Positions 43,504 to 51,783 of a DNA stretch of 64,000 nucleotides are shown here, in pieces. Position 1 is the first letter of the stretch. The number at the start of each line of letters is the position of its first letter. The translations under genes were made by a program, and so were the position numbers. The notes below the pieces were generated by a model. It saw only the letters and a list, made by a program, of their open reading frames with translations. It ran no database searches and was not told the DNA's origin. The stretch comes from Christiangramia sabulilitoris (lineage in GTDB: Bacteria > Bacteroidota > Bacteroidia > Flavobacteriales > Flavobacteriaceae), in NCBI RefSeq assembly GCF_007050985.1, contig NZ_VHSF01000001.1, positions 248,001-312,000 on the forward strand, in the 5' to 3' direction.

Positions 43504-44790
43504 ATGAATCTGGAAAAGCGACTTGCAGACCTTATCTGCTTTTTTGAAGAGTTTTTCGTAGCGCATGGTATGAATTCTACCTTCGCTTTGTATTTGAATT
43601 TGCTTATTAACCTGCTTGTTCTTACCCTGGTAATTTTTGGGATCAATTATGTGCTTAAGCACTTTATCATTGAAACCTTTAAACTTTTTACCAATAAAAC
43701 GAGAACCACTTTTGACGATTTCCTAATCAAAAGTAATTTCCCGCGATATGTTGGCCGGTTCGTGCCGCTTTTTGTTATCTATAAAATCTTTCCTTTAATC
43801 TTTTCTGAATTCCATGATGTACTGGAGATCTTCTATTTCCTGTTTAAGATTTATGTGATCATTTTACTTATCTGGATATTCAGAAGTATTTTAAGGTCTA
43901 CACGAAATTACCTGAAAACCAGACCTGAATTCAACGATAAGCCGCTGGAGAGCTTCAGCCAGATTATCATGATCTTTATCTGGATCATTGGTTTGATGTT
44001 CATCTTCTCTGAGATCACGGGAAAATCTGTGGTTGGGTTTGCTATCTCTCTTGGTGCTGCTTCAGCAGTTATCTTATTGATCTTCAAGGATACGATTCTT
44101 GGACTGGTCGCATCTATCCAGGTGTCGGTTAATGACATCGTCAGGATCGGAGACTGGATCACCTTTGAAAAATTTGGTGCTGATGGTACGGTTACAGAAA
44201 TTAACCTGGCTACAGTAAGGGTTCAGAACTGGGATAATACTTATACCACCATACCTACTTACAGTCTTATTTCTGATTCTTTCCATAACTGGAGAGGAAT
44301 GCAGGAATCACCGGGAAGACGTATTAAAAGATCAGTTTTTATTAAGCAAAATTCTGTAAAATTCCTGGATAAAGACGATTTGGAGAAACTTAAGAAAATC
44401 CATCTTATCGCACCATATTTAGATAACCGCCAGGCAGAAATAGATAAGTTCAATGAAAGTAACGATATTGATAAATCCCTGTTAATCAACGGTCGTAATC
44501 AAACCAATCTTGGAGTTTTCAGAAAGTACGCAGACTCATATTTAAGAGAACATTCTGCTGTTCATAAAGAAATGTACCTTATAGTGAGGCATCTGGCGCC
44601 TACTCCCAATGGAATTCCCCTGGAAATATTATGCTTTAGTAAAGATAAACGCTGGGAAAATTATGAGTATATTTCCGCAGATATTTTTGACCACCTTATA
44701 GCGGCAATACCCTATTTCGATCTGAAACTATTTGAGGCTCCATCAGGTGATGATATTCGTAGTTTTCTAGGTCAAAAATCAGACTCCTAA
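43504..44790 (+). CDS. Mechanosensitive channel, YbdG/MscM type
   Basis: A 428-residue MscS-superfamily protein. Five hydrophobic segments lie in the first 190 residues. The pore helix and beta domain read GAASAVILLIFKDTILGLVA, NDIVRIGDWITFEKFGADG and VRVQNWDNTYTTIPTYSLIS, followed by NWRGMQESPGRRIKRS, strikingly like E. coli YbdG. These channels relieve mild osmotic downshift. It is second in a DUF3817/MscS/EEP operon. Confidence 0.92.
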   Translation: MNLEKRLADLICFFEEFFVAHGMNSTFALYLNLLINLLVLTLVIFGINYVLKHFIIETFKLFTNKTRTTFDDFLIKSNFPRYVGRFVPLFVIYKIFPLIFSEFHDVLEIFYFLFKIYVIILLIWIFRSILRSTRNYLKTRPEFNDKPLESFSQIIMIFIWIIGLMFIFSEITGKSVVGFAISLGAASAVILLIFKDTILGLVASIQVSVNDIVRIGDWITFEKFGADGTVTEINLATVRVQNWDNTYTTIPTYSLISDSFHNWRGMQESPGRRIKRSVFIKQNSVKFLDKDDLEKLKKIHLIAPYLDNRQAEIDKFNESNDIDKSLLINGRNQTNLGVFRKYADSYLREHSAVHKEMYLIVRHLAPTPNGIPLEILCFSKDKRWENYEYISADIFDHLIAAIPYFDLKLFEAPSGDDIRSFLGQKSDS

Positions 44791-44800
44791 TTAATCGATT

Positions 44801-45904
44801 ATGAAATTAAAACCATTTTTGCAGGGTTTCGGTATCCTGGCTGTAGTGATTACTTTGATTCCTCTTATCGCTGCCGATTTTTGGTGGATCAGGATGTTTG
44901 ATTATCCCCATATACAGTTAACCCTGCTAACTCTAACAGCAATTGCCGCTTATTTCCTCAAATTTGAAATCAAATCCTGGAGAGATTATGCTTTTATGGG
45001 TGTACTTTTAGCCTGCTTTATATTTCAGTTTGCCAAAATATATCCTTACACTCCATTTGCTCCTTATGATGTTGGGAAACCTACAGAGGAAGTAGACAGG
45101 GAAACAGAATTTCTGTTATTAACCTCGAATGTACTTCAGAAAAATAAGGAGACCGGACTATTAATAGAGGAATTAAAAAAGATAAATCCAGACGTCGCGG
45201 TATTAACGGAAACAGATACAAAATGGCAAAAAGCATTGCAGGAGGGAATAGGATCTGATTATCCATATAAGGTTGAGGTTCCGTTGGATAACACCTACGG
45301 TATGATCCTTTACTCTAAGCTGAAATTGAATAAACCTGAAGTGAAATTCATTGTTGATGACAGCATTCCTTCTATACATTCTGAAATCTTATTAAGGTCT
45401 GGAGATGTGGTGCAGCTACATGCAATACATCCCACACCTCCAATGCCTCAGCACAATCCGTCATCTTCAGACCGCGATGCTGAAATGATGAAAATTGCAC
45501 TGGAATCCATGGATTCTGATATTCCTGTGATCGTTATAGGTGATTTCAATGATGTTGCCTGGTCCAATACTACCAGTATGTTTCAGTCTGTTGGAGAGTT
45601 ACTTGATGTAAGGAAAGGCAGAAGTTTTTATAATACTTTCAATGCAAAAAGTATGATCATGCGCTGGTCCCTCGACCATATTTTCGTTTCAGAAGAATTC
45701 AGGGTAGAGAGTATCAATACCGGTGGTGATGTAAAGTCAGACCACTTTCCTTTTTATGCCAAATTATACCTGCAACCGGAATTAGCTAAAGAACAAAAAC
45801 CTGAGCCGGCTGATAAGGAACAGATCAAAAAGGCAAAGGAACAGATCCAGGAAGAAGAACAGGAAAATGCTGAAAAGGGACAGAATGGCTCCAGTAATCA
45901 ATAA
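44801..45904 (+). CDS. Membrane-anchored endonuclease/exonuclease/phosphatase-family protein
   Basis: A 367-residue protein with three membrane segments in the first 90 residues, then a DNase I-fold domain: LLTSNVLQKN, VAVLTETDTKW (catalytic Glu), HAIHPTPPMP, VIGDFNDVAW and SLDHIFVSEE with final KSDHFPFYAKL. Catalytic residues are all present. The C-terminal 40 residues are Lys/Glu/Gln-rich and probably disordered. Domain placement relative to the membrane implies a periplasmic active site, so a nuclease of external DNA or a phosphodiesterase on lipids or sugars are both possible. It follows the MscS gene by 10 bases. Confidence 0.87.
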   Translation: MKLKPFLQGFGILAVVITLIPLIAADFWWIRMFDYPHIQLTLLTLTAIAAYFLKFEIKSWRDYAFMGVLLACFIFQFAKIYPYTPFAPYDVGKPTEEVDRETEFLLLTSNVLQKNKETGLLIEELKKINPDVAVLTETDTKWQKALQEGIGSDYPYKVEVPLDNTYGMILYSKLKLNKPEVKFIVDDSIPSIHSEILLRSGDVVQLHAIHPTPPMPQHNPSSSDRDAEMMKIALESMDSDIPVIVIGDFNDVAWSNTTSMFQSVGELLDVRKGRSFYNTFNAKSMIMRWSLDHIFVSEEFRVESINTGGDVKSDHFPFYAKLYLQPELAKEQKPEPADKEQIKKAKEQIQEEEQENAEKGQNGSSNQ

Positions 45905-45965
45905 ATACTAACATTTTGTTGGCATAATCTGTATTTTCTAATCTCTATTTTTAGAAAAAATACAG

Positions 45966-46877
45966 ATGTTACAGTCAAATCCTGAAAGAAGTGATTCAAT
46001 TTCTGAGTCCTTTACGCAATTCTACCATAATTTTATCGAACAACTTCCAGGAATAGGTATAGCGGTACTTATTATTATTCTTGGAGTTCTTATAGGAATT
46101 AGACTTGGAAAGTTTTCAACCAGAAGAATTTCTGCGAGAACCTCAGATCCCTTAATGAGTCAGTTTCTTGGAAAAGCAATAAGGTTTCTTATCATCATTA
46201 CATCAATCATGCTGGCTCTTAAAGCTGCAGGCCTTGGTGGTGTAGCTACAGGAATTTTGACAGCTGCGGGAGCCAGTGCGGTTGTTCTGGGATTTGCATT
46301 TAAGGATATTGGAGAAAATTTTATCGCCGGGATCATACTTGCTTTTAACCGGCCTTTCGATGTTAATGATACTGTAGAAATTGGAGAAAATTTTGGTAAG
46401 GTTAAAGAGTTAAAATTCAGATATACCAAATTAAAGACTTTTGATGGGAAGGATGTTTATATACCCAATAGTGATGTACTTACAGAACCAGTAACGAATT
46501 ACACCGAGGATGGATTCTATCGCTGGAATTTTGTTATAGGAATCGCATATGAAGATAATATTGACGGTGCGAAAAAGACCGTTATGGATGCTTTAAGAAA
46601 GGACCCAATGGTAATTGAAGATGCCGAGCATCAGAATTTCGTGATCGAGGATGAATTGGCCACCAGTACGGTAAACCTAAAAGTATTTTTTTGGGTAGAT
46701 ACAAAGGATTTCAGAATGCAGGCTTTGATCACTAAGGGTAATGTAGTTAGAAATGTGAAAGAAGCTTTGGAGGACAATGGTTATTATATGCCGGCAGATA
46801 TCCAGGAGATTAAATTATATGGTCACGAGAAAGATTTTCCTCTCCGATGGATCCCGGATGGGAAAAATAAAGCATAA
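45966..46877 (+). CDS. Mechanosensitive channel, small MscS type
   Basis: A 303-residue MscS channel. The N-terminal membrane part is short (segments near 28-45, 70-90 and the pore helix GGVATGILTAAGASAVVLGF), followed by FKDIGENFIAGIILAFNRPF and NDTVEIGENFGKVKELKFRYTK. It is only distantly related to the YbdG-type channel two genes upstream. The gap of 61 bases to the EEP gene suggests a possible continued transcript. Confidence 0.92.
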   Translation: MLQSNPERSDSISESFTQFYHNFIEQLPGIGIAVLIIILGVLIGIRLGKFSTRRISARTSDPLMSQFLGKAIRFLIIITSIMLALKAAGLGGVATGILTAAGASAVVLGFAFKDIGENFIAGIILAFNRPFDVNDTVEIGENFGKVKELKFRYTKLKTFDGKDVYIPNSDVLTEPVTNYTEDGFYRWNFVIGIAYEDNIDGAKKTVMDALRKDPMVIEDAEHQNFVIEDELATSTVNLKVFFWVDTKDFRMQALITKGNVVRNVKEALEDNGYYMPADIQEIKLYGHEKDFPLRWIPDGKNKA

Positions 46878-46878
46878 T

Positions 46879-47265
46879 TTATTTGAGTCTGTCTTTCACG
46901 AACTCCACCTCGGTCTTTCCATGAGGCTTAGGTTTTCCTGTCTCATCCAGACCAACCATAACTATTTTATCTATAGTAATTATAGTCTCATGGGTCATTT
47001 TATTACGCACTTTACATTTTAAGGTCAGTGAAGCCTTTCCAAATTTTAAAACTTCTATGCCAATCTCAATAATGTCACCCTGGTGAGCAGAACTTCTAAA
47101 ATCTATCTCACTCATATACTTGGTAACGGTTTTGGGGTTCTCAATCTGGACTATGCTGTATAAAGCACATTCTTCATCTATCCATTCCAGCAATCTCCCG
47201 CCAAACAGAGTTCCGTTAGGGTTTAGATCCTGTGGTTTAATCCATTTTCTTGTGTGAAATCTCAT
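46879..47265 (-). CDS. Acyl-CoA thioesterase, hotdog fold
   Basis: A 128-residue single hotdog-domain protein of the YciA/ACOT type. Motifs: IKPQDLNPNGTLFGGRLLEW (active-site Asn/Asp and Gly loop), IDFRSSAHQGDIIEIGIEV and a closing IVMVGLDETGKP. It hydrolyses acyl-CoA thioesters; chain-length preference unknown. Its stop is one base from the MscS stop on the other strand. A NUDIX gene lies 123 bases upstream. Confidence 0.88.
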   Translation of the reverse strand: MRFHTRKWIKPQDLNPNGTLFGGRLLEWIDEECALYSIVQIENPKTVTKYMSEIDFRSSAHQGDIIEIGIEVLKFGKASLTLKCKVRNKMTHETIITIDKIVMVGLDETGKPKPHGKTEVEFVKDRLK

Positions 47266-47388
47266 TTTTTATTTTCGAAATTAAATAGAAAAGTCCTATC
47301 TGCAAGATGTGATAGATAGATTTATCAAATTCTGAAAACCATAATGCTAATTTGCGATTTCCTAAATAATTATTTTGAAAAAATACGA

Positions 47389-47805
47389 TTATAGGAATTG
47401 CTGGGCTACGTTGATAATCTCATCATGATCAAATGCCAGTTTTTCATCAGGGAGTTTTTCAATTTCCATCCATTTAGCATCTTTAGCATCATCTGAAGGT
47501 TCAAGCTCTTCTTCATTAAATATGCGGCTTAGAAAAGCAATCGAAATGGTGTGACCTCTGGGGTCGCGACCTGGTTTTCCAAAAGCCTGGACCTGCTCCA
47601 TAGATTGGACCACTACCCCGGTTTCCTCCAGCAACTCACGTTTTGCAGCTGTTTCAAGGTCTTCACCTACTTCAACAAAGCCTCCCGGTAATGCCCACAT
47701 ATCTTTGAATGGTTCGTTCTTTCTTTGTATTAATAAAACCTTGAAAGTATTATTTACTTTACAAAAAACAACACTATCAACGGTTACAGATATTTTATTT
47801 CCCAT
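47389..47805 (-). CDS. NUDIX hydrolase
   Basis: A 138-residue protein with a full Nudix box (GGFVEVGEDLETAAKRELLE then ETGVVV). It hydrolyses nucleoside diphosphates linked to X; the FLSRIFNEEELEPSDDAKDA region is typical of ADP-ribose-type NUDIX enzymes in Bacteroidota. It lies 44 bases downstream of the aldehyde dehydrogenase gene on the same strand and may be cotranscribed. Confidence 0.92.
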   Translation of the reverse strand: MGNKISVTVDSVVFCKVNNTFKVLLIQRKNEPFKDMWALPGGFVEVGEDLETAAKRELLEETGVVVQSMEQVQAFGKPGRDPRGHTISIAFLSRIFNEEELEPSDDAKDAKWMEIEKLPDEKLAFDHDEIINVAQQFL

Positions 47806-47849
47806 AAAATTTCCTTTTTAAATGTTTACTAAAGCCGGAGATTTTAATT

Positions 47850-49202
47850 TCATTTAAAATAAACGGTCTTTTTATTCACGAATTCTTGAATCCCGTCTGC
47901 GGAGAGCTCTCTGCCATAACCAGATATTTTGGTACCACCAAAAGGCAGCCTGGGATCACTTTTCACCAGCTCATTTACAAAAACGGCCCCATCCTCAAAT
48001 TCGGGAATAATCTTTTCTGCAAAATCCAGATTTTCGGTAAATACAGAAACACCTAATCCAAAGTCTGATTGATTTACCAGGTCTATAGCTTCTTCGCTGG
48101 TCTTAAATGTGGTCACTCCTATGGCTGGTCCAAAGGTTTCCTCCTTAAACATGCTCATCTCAGGGGTTACCCCGGTTAGAACGGTTGGTTCAATATAGGC
48201 ACCATCCCTTTTTCCACCCAGGACGATCTTAGCACCTGCCTTTACAGATTCCTTAATTTGTTTCTCCAGGTCTTCAGCAAGGTCTACCCTGGCCAGTGTA
48301 CCGATATAAGTATCTTCTTCGAGCGGGTCTCCGCTCTTCAATTCCCGCACCTGGAGAAGGAATTGGTCTAAAAATTCTTCAGCAATACTTTCGTGAAGAA
48401 TTAATCTTTTACCGGCAATACAGCTTTGCCCGGTATTCTGAAATCTCGCCTGCACACATGTTTTAACGCTTTCTGCAATATCTGCATCTTTAAAAACCAA
48501 TAACGCATTACTGCCTCCCAGTTCCAGAACAGACTTTTTTATTTCATTACTTGCGGTGGACGCTACAGCTGCTCCTGCCGGTTTACTACCGGTAAGAGTC
48601 ACCGCTTTTATGCGCTTGTCTTTGATGATATCCTCAATTTTACTACTGCTTAGAACCAGATTCTGAAAACAGGATTCTGGAAAACCAGCTCTTTCAAATA
48701 CTTTCTGGATGTTGTTGGCAGATCGCATCACATTACTGGCGTGTTTCAGGACACCAATATTCCCGGCCATTAGCGCGGGTGCTGCAAATCTGAATACCTG
48801 CCAGAACGGATAGTTCCAGGGCATCACAGCGAGCACTACCCCAATTGGTTCGTAGCGAACATAACTTTTGGATGCATCGGTTTTAATATTACGAGGTGAT
48901 AAATGCTTTTCTGCATTTTCTGCATAATACTCGCAGACCCAGGCGCATTTTTCAATTTCAGCAATAGATTGGGTAATAGGCTTACCCATTTCCAGGGAAA
49001 TATCTCTGGCATATTCTTCCTTATTATCCTTTAGCTCCCGGGCAGCTTTTTTCATTAATCCAGCCCGTTCCTTAAAGCTGGTCTTTCGCCAGGATTTAAA
49101 TCTATTATGTGCATTCTCTAGTGCTGTTTCGATTTCAGCTTTGGTGAGTTCTTTAAATTTTTCTAAAGCCTCCCCGGTATATGGATTTATAGATTCTATC
49201 AT
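47850..49202 (-). CDS. NAD(P)-dependent succinate-semialdehyde-type dehydrogenase
   Basis: A 450-residue aldehyde dehydrogenase. MPWNYPFWQ near 128 and GSKPAGAAVAS bind the cofactor, VLELGGSNALLV carries the general-base Glu and NTGQSCIAGKRL the catalytic Cys. Length and the LPFGGTKISGYGRELS tail fit the short GabD/Sad group. It oxidises aldehydes such as succinate semialdehyde to acids. The exact substrate is inferred from family. Confidence 0.9.
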   Translation of the reverse strand: MIESINPYTGEALEKFKELTKAEIETALENAHNRFKSWRKTSFKERAGLMKKAARELKDNKEEYARDISLEMGKPITQSIAEIEKCAWVCEYYAENAEKHLSPRNIKTDASKSYVRYEPIGVVLAVMPWNYPFWQVFRFAAPALMAGNIGVLKHASNVMRSANNIQKVFERAGFPESCFQNLVLSSSKIEDIIKDKRIKAVTLTGSKPAGAAVASTASNEIKKSVLELGGSNALLVFKDADIAESVKTCVQARFQNTGQSCIAGKRLILHESIAEEFLDQFLLQVRELKSGDPLEEDTYIGTLARVDLAEDLEKQIKESVKAGAKIVLGGKRDGAYIEPTVLTGVTPEMSMFKEETFGPAIGVTTFKTSEEAIDLVNQSDFGLGVSVFTENLDFAEKIIPEFEDGAVFVNELVKSDPRLPFGGTKISGYGRELSADGIQEFVNKKTVYFK

Positions 49203-49370
49203 ATCTAATTCGTCTTAAGCTTTTATTTTAAATATAATAAGACGAAAACGAGATAAAATGGCGATTAAGACAGATTTAACGCGAGAATGTTTATAACCGG
49301 TTTAAAAGTCTCATCTAGGCACAGTTAATGTGTGCCATTTATTAATTAAATTTAAGAAACAATACGCGCC

Positions 49371-49778
49371 ATGAACCCAAGAGATATTAACCTAAAGGAG
49401 CTCAGGCCTGAGATCCCTTCCGCAAAAATTTCTGAAAACATGAATCCAGATGAACGTTTTCAAAACGAAACCCTCCGACCCATCGCCAAACTACAGGATG
49501 GATTATTATTGGCAGCTTTCCGAAATTATATTACCAAGCACAAGAATAAATTCTATGAGCTCAATCTGGACAACCGTTTAAAATATATAGCTAACACTAT
49601 ACAAAAGGATATTAAGTTCAGGAATAGCTTAAAGGGTATGATGATAGGTCAGTTCACCCTAGAAGAATATGAGCGGTATATCAAGAATTCATCAGCATTG
49701 AATAAAAGAATGATGAATATCGTTAAAGAGCGATTGCAAAGTAATATTCAGCTTTTAGAACGCGATATGGTTTACTAA
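49371..49778 (+). CDS. Conserved-looking protein of unknown function
   Basis: A 135-residue soluble, helical protein starting MNPRDINLKELRPEIPSA. It has no signal, membrane segment or catalytic motif. The sequence PIAKLQDGLLLAAFRNYI is the most distinctive stretch. It overlaps the convergent DUF3307 gene by 24 bases at the 3' end. I do not recognise the family. Confidence 0.7.
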   Translation: MNPRDINLKELRPEIPSAKISENMNPDERFQNETLRPIAKLQDGLLLAAFRNYITKHKNKFYELNLDNRLKYIANTIQKDIKFRNSLKGMMIGQFTLEEYERYIKNSSALNKRMMNIVKERLQSNIQLLERDMVY

Positions 49779-50486
49779 AAGCCCGATGGCTATGGTGATC
49801 GTAAAACTCATTAGTGTTCCTATGAGTACATATTCCGTTTGCTTTCTCGCACCGGTCTCAGACTTGTCGCTGAATCTAAGAATGGATTTTGCGGCAATTA
49901 AAAATCCGATTGCGGAAAAATTAAGGGTAAGAATAAAAGTTAGCACGAGAATCCTTTCAAAGATTCCAATATACCTTCCTGCAGCGTCCAGACTGTTTTT
50001 CTGAAGATCATTCTCAACTTCATTTTGCCATCTTTTGGTCGCTTTTCCAATCAAAAAACCGGCAGGAAAAATAATGAGTAGATAACCAGTAATAACCGCC
50101 AGGATAGCACTTGAGGACATTGTCGTTTTCAAGAATGGAAGGACATGATAGAAATTTGAAGTAAGATATAGCCAGGCTAAAAATATCATCAATAAATGCA
50201 TAGCCTGATCTGAAATAAACAATTTTAGGTTGTCCTGCTTAAACTGTAATTTCCAGAGATCTATAAAAAAATGAGTAATTGCTATAAAGACCGCGATATA
50301 CCACCAATCAAGGCGCATTAGAAATACGAAAGTTAACAATCCGGAAAGGAAAGCGTGAAGATAAAGGTATTTGGACCTTGCTTTATATTTCCGTTTCGCC
50401 CTTACCCATTTGGTAGGTTGAATTACGAAGTCTGCAATTATATGGGCAAGTACTAACTGTAATAAAATAAGTACGCTATTATCCAT
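49755..50486 (-). CDS. DUF3307 family membrane protein
   Basis: A 243-residue integral membrane protein with about six hydrophobic segments. It opens QLVLAHIIADFVIQPTKWV and continues with LHAFLSGLLTFVFLM and ITHFFIDLWKL; the AHIIADF and HFFIDLWK His/Asp motifs are the DUF3307 signature. Its start overlaps the SatD stop by 8 bases, and this pairing recurs in bacteria by my recollection. Function unknown. Confidence 0.86.
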   Translation of the reverse strand: MDNSVLILLQLVLAHIIADFVIQPTKWVRAKRKYKARSKYLYLHAFLSGLLTFVFLMRLDWWYIAVFIAITHFFIDLWKLQFKQDNLKLFISDQAMHLLMIFLAWLYLTSNFYHVLPFLKTTMSSSAILAVITGYLLIIFPAGFLIGKATKRWQNEVENDLQKNSLDAAGRYIGIFERILVLTFILTLNFSAIGFLIAAKSILRFSDKSETGARKQTEYVLIGTLMSFTITIAIGLLVNHIAF

Positions 50487-51147
50487 TTTTGAAATTTGTA
50501 GATATTACCTTTTGATATCGAGTTAACAGGACTTCGATTGCATCCCAACCGGCCGCTTTTTTTCGTTGATTTACTGCAGACTGGCTAATATCCAGTTCGT
50601 CTGCAACTTCAGTTTCCTTAAAACCCTTTAAAAGAAAATATATTACTTCGGCTGAAGCTGTACTCCATTTATCAGAGATCGTATCAAAAAGGTGAAAAGA
50701 GGTATTAAATTCCTCATTAATTTCTGTGTCTGGAGTTTTGAGCTTTAACTTTCTATTTTCTTTTTTCATCTCGTCCAGGGTCCTCCCGGAAAACTGAAAT
50801 GCCTCACCGTTAGATTCCAATATAGACTCCCGTTTAAAATCGTAAGTGCCTATCCCAATCGCCATTCTTAAATCTGCTTCACGCTTAAATGCCTTGTTGG
50901 TATCGCTTTGCTTTAAATGCAAACGGTTAATTGCTGTTTTTAGTTGCATTCCCACGCGCAAAGCCATGGAAGGATCATGTACCACTCCCTGAAAACTATC
51001 ACCTCTAAAGATCCTAAAACCAGGATCTGTATCTGAAGTTTGTTTCAGGAAATCAAATTCCCTGTTTAGAGATGCTAGAACTCGCTCCATTAACTCATGT
51101 GGATAGGATGAAGAGGCAAGTAGGTCTGCTGAGATAACTGCAATCAT
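50479..51147 (-). CDS. SatD-family protein with C-terminal helix-turn-helix
   Basis: A 222-residue cytoplasmic protein from ATG 51147 (MIAVISADLLASS); a TTG two codons earlier is an alternative. The N-terminal half (AVISADLLASSSYPHE, FRIFRGDSFQGVVHDPSMAL, LRMAIGIG) has the layout of a palm-like nucleotidyl cyclase fold though without an obvious GGDEF. The C-terminal 50 residues form a helix-turn-helix (ETEVADELDISQSAVNQRKK). SatD is named from a streptococcal acid-tolerance gene. It pairs with the DUF3307 membrane protein; a regulator-sensor pair is my inference. Confidence 0.82.
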   Translation of the reverse strand: MIAVISADLLASSSYPHELMERVLASLNREFDFLKQTSDTDPGFRIFRGDSFQGVVHDPSMALRVGMQLKTAINRLHLKQSDTNKAFKREADLRMAIGIGTYDFKRESILESNGEAFQFSGRTLDEMKKENRKLKLKTPDTEINEEFNTSFHLFDTISDKWSTASAEVIYFLLKGFKETEVADELDISQSAVNQRKKAAGWDAIEVLLTRYQKVISTNFKNG

Positions 51148-51330
51148 ATCCAAATATACAAAAATAAGCTTAAAAACTTATAAATTACATTTATAAGCAA
51201 TCAGACTTATAATTTGGAATTGCAAAGACTATAACGGATAAAGAAGATTGATATTAAATATTTCCTAATTCTTCGATAAGCAAATAATGCTTAACTAATT
51301 TTATTTCTCTAAATAAAAATTGAAAAAATC

Positions 51331-51783
51331 ATGGTAGCGAATAAAGAAGAATTATACTATAAATGCCTGGATACAGTGAACAGGCAGATAGAAAAGTATG
51401 AGAACGAAATGGAACAGATCAGAGAATCCATGGAAAATAATGACGCGCATACAGATTATGATGAAGATGATACCAAAGGTCAACTTTTGGGGGATTTTGA
51501 AAAATATGCCGAATACCTGGATAACTCTAGAAAAATGAAGGAGAAACTTAGCCGCATAGATAAAACTCATTATACAGAACAGGTTGATTTTGGAAGTATC
51601 GTAGAAACCAATGAAAATTATTATTTCATATCTGCAGCGTTGGGAAAAATTGTAATGGATGAGGGAAGCACGGTATATGCTATATCAACAGACGCTCCCA
51701 TCTACCAGGAAATGAAAGGTAAAAAAGTTGGGGAAACCTTCAAATTCAATGACAAGGAGCATAAAATTATAGGTTTACACTAA
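51331..51783 (+). CDS. GreA/GreB-like protein
   Basis: A 150-residue protein with a predicted N-terminal coiled coil (ELYYKCLDTVNRQIEKYENE and LLGDFEKYAEYLDNSRKMKE) and a C-terminal FKBP-like Gre domain (QVDFGSIVETNENYYFISAA, MKGKKVGETFKFNDKEHKI). Such proteins are sometimes annotated otherwise, but the fold fits an RNA polymerase secondary-channel factor. It is a second Gre-like gene in the window and is not a close copy of the one at 10.6 kb. Confidence 0.75.
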   Translation: MVANKEELYYKCLDTVNRQIEKYENEMEQIRESMENNDAHTDYDEDDTKGQLLGDFEKYAEYLDNSRKMKEKLSRIDKTHYTEQVDFGSIVETNENYYFISAALGKIVMDEGSTVYAISTDAPIYQEMKGKKVGETFKFNDKEHKIIGLH

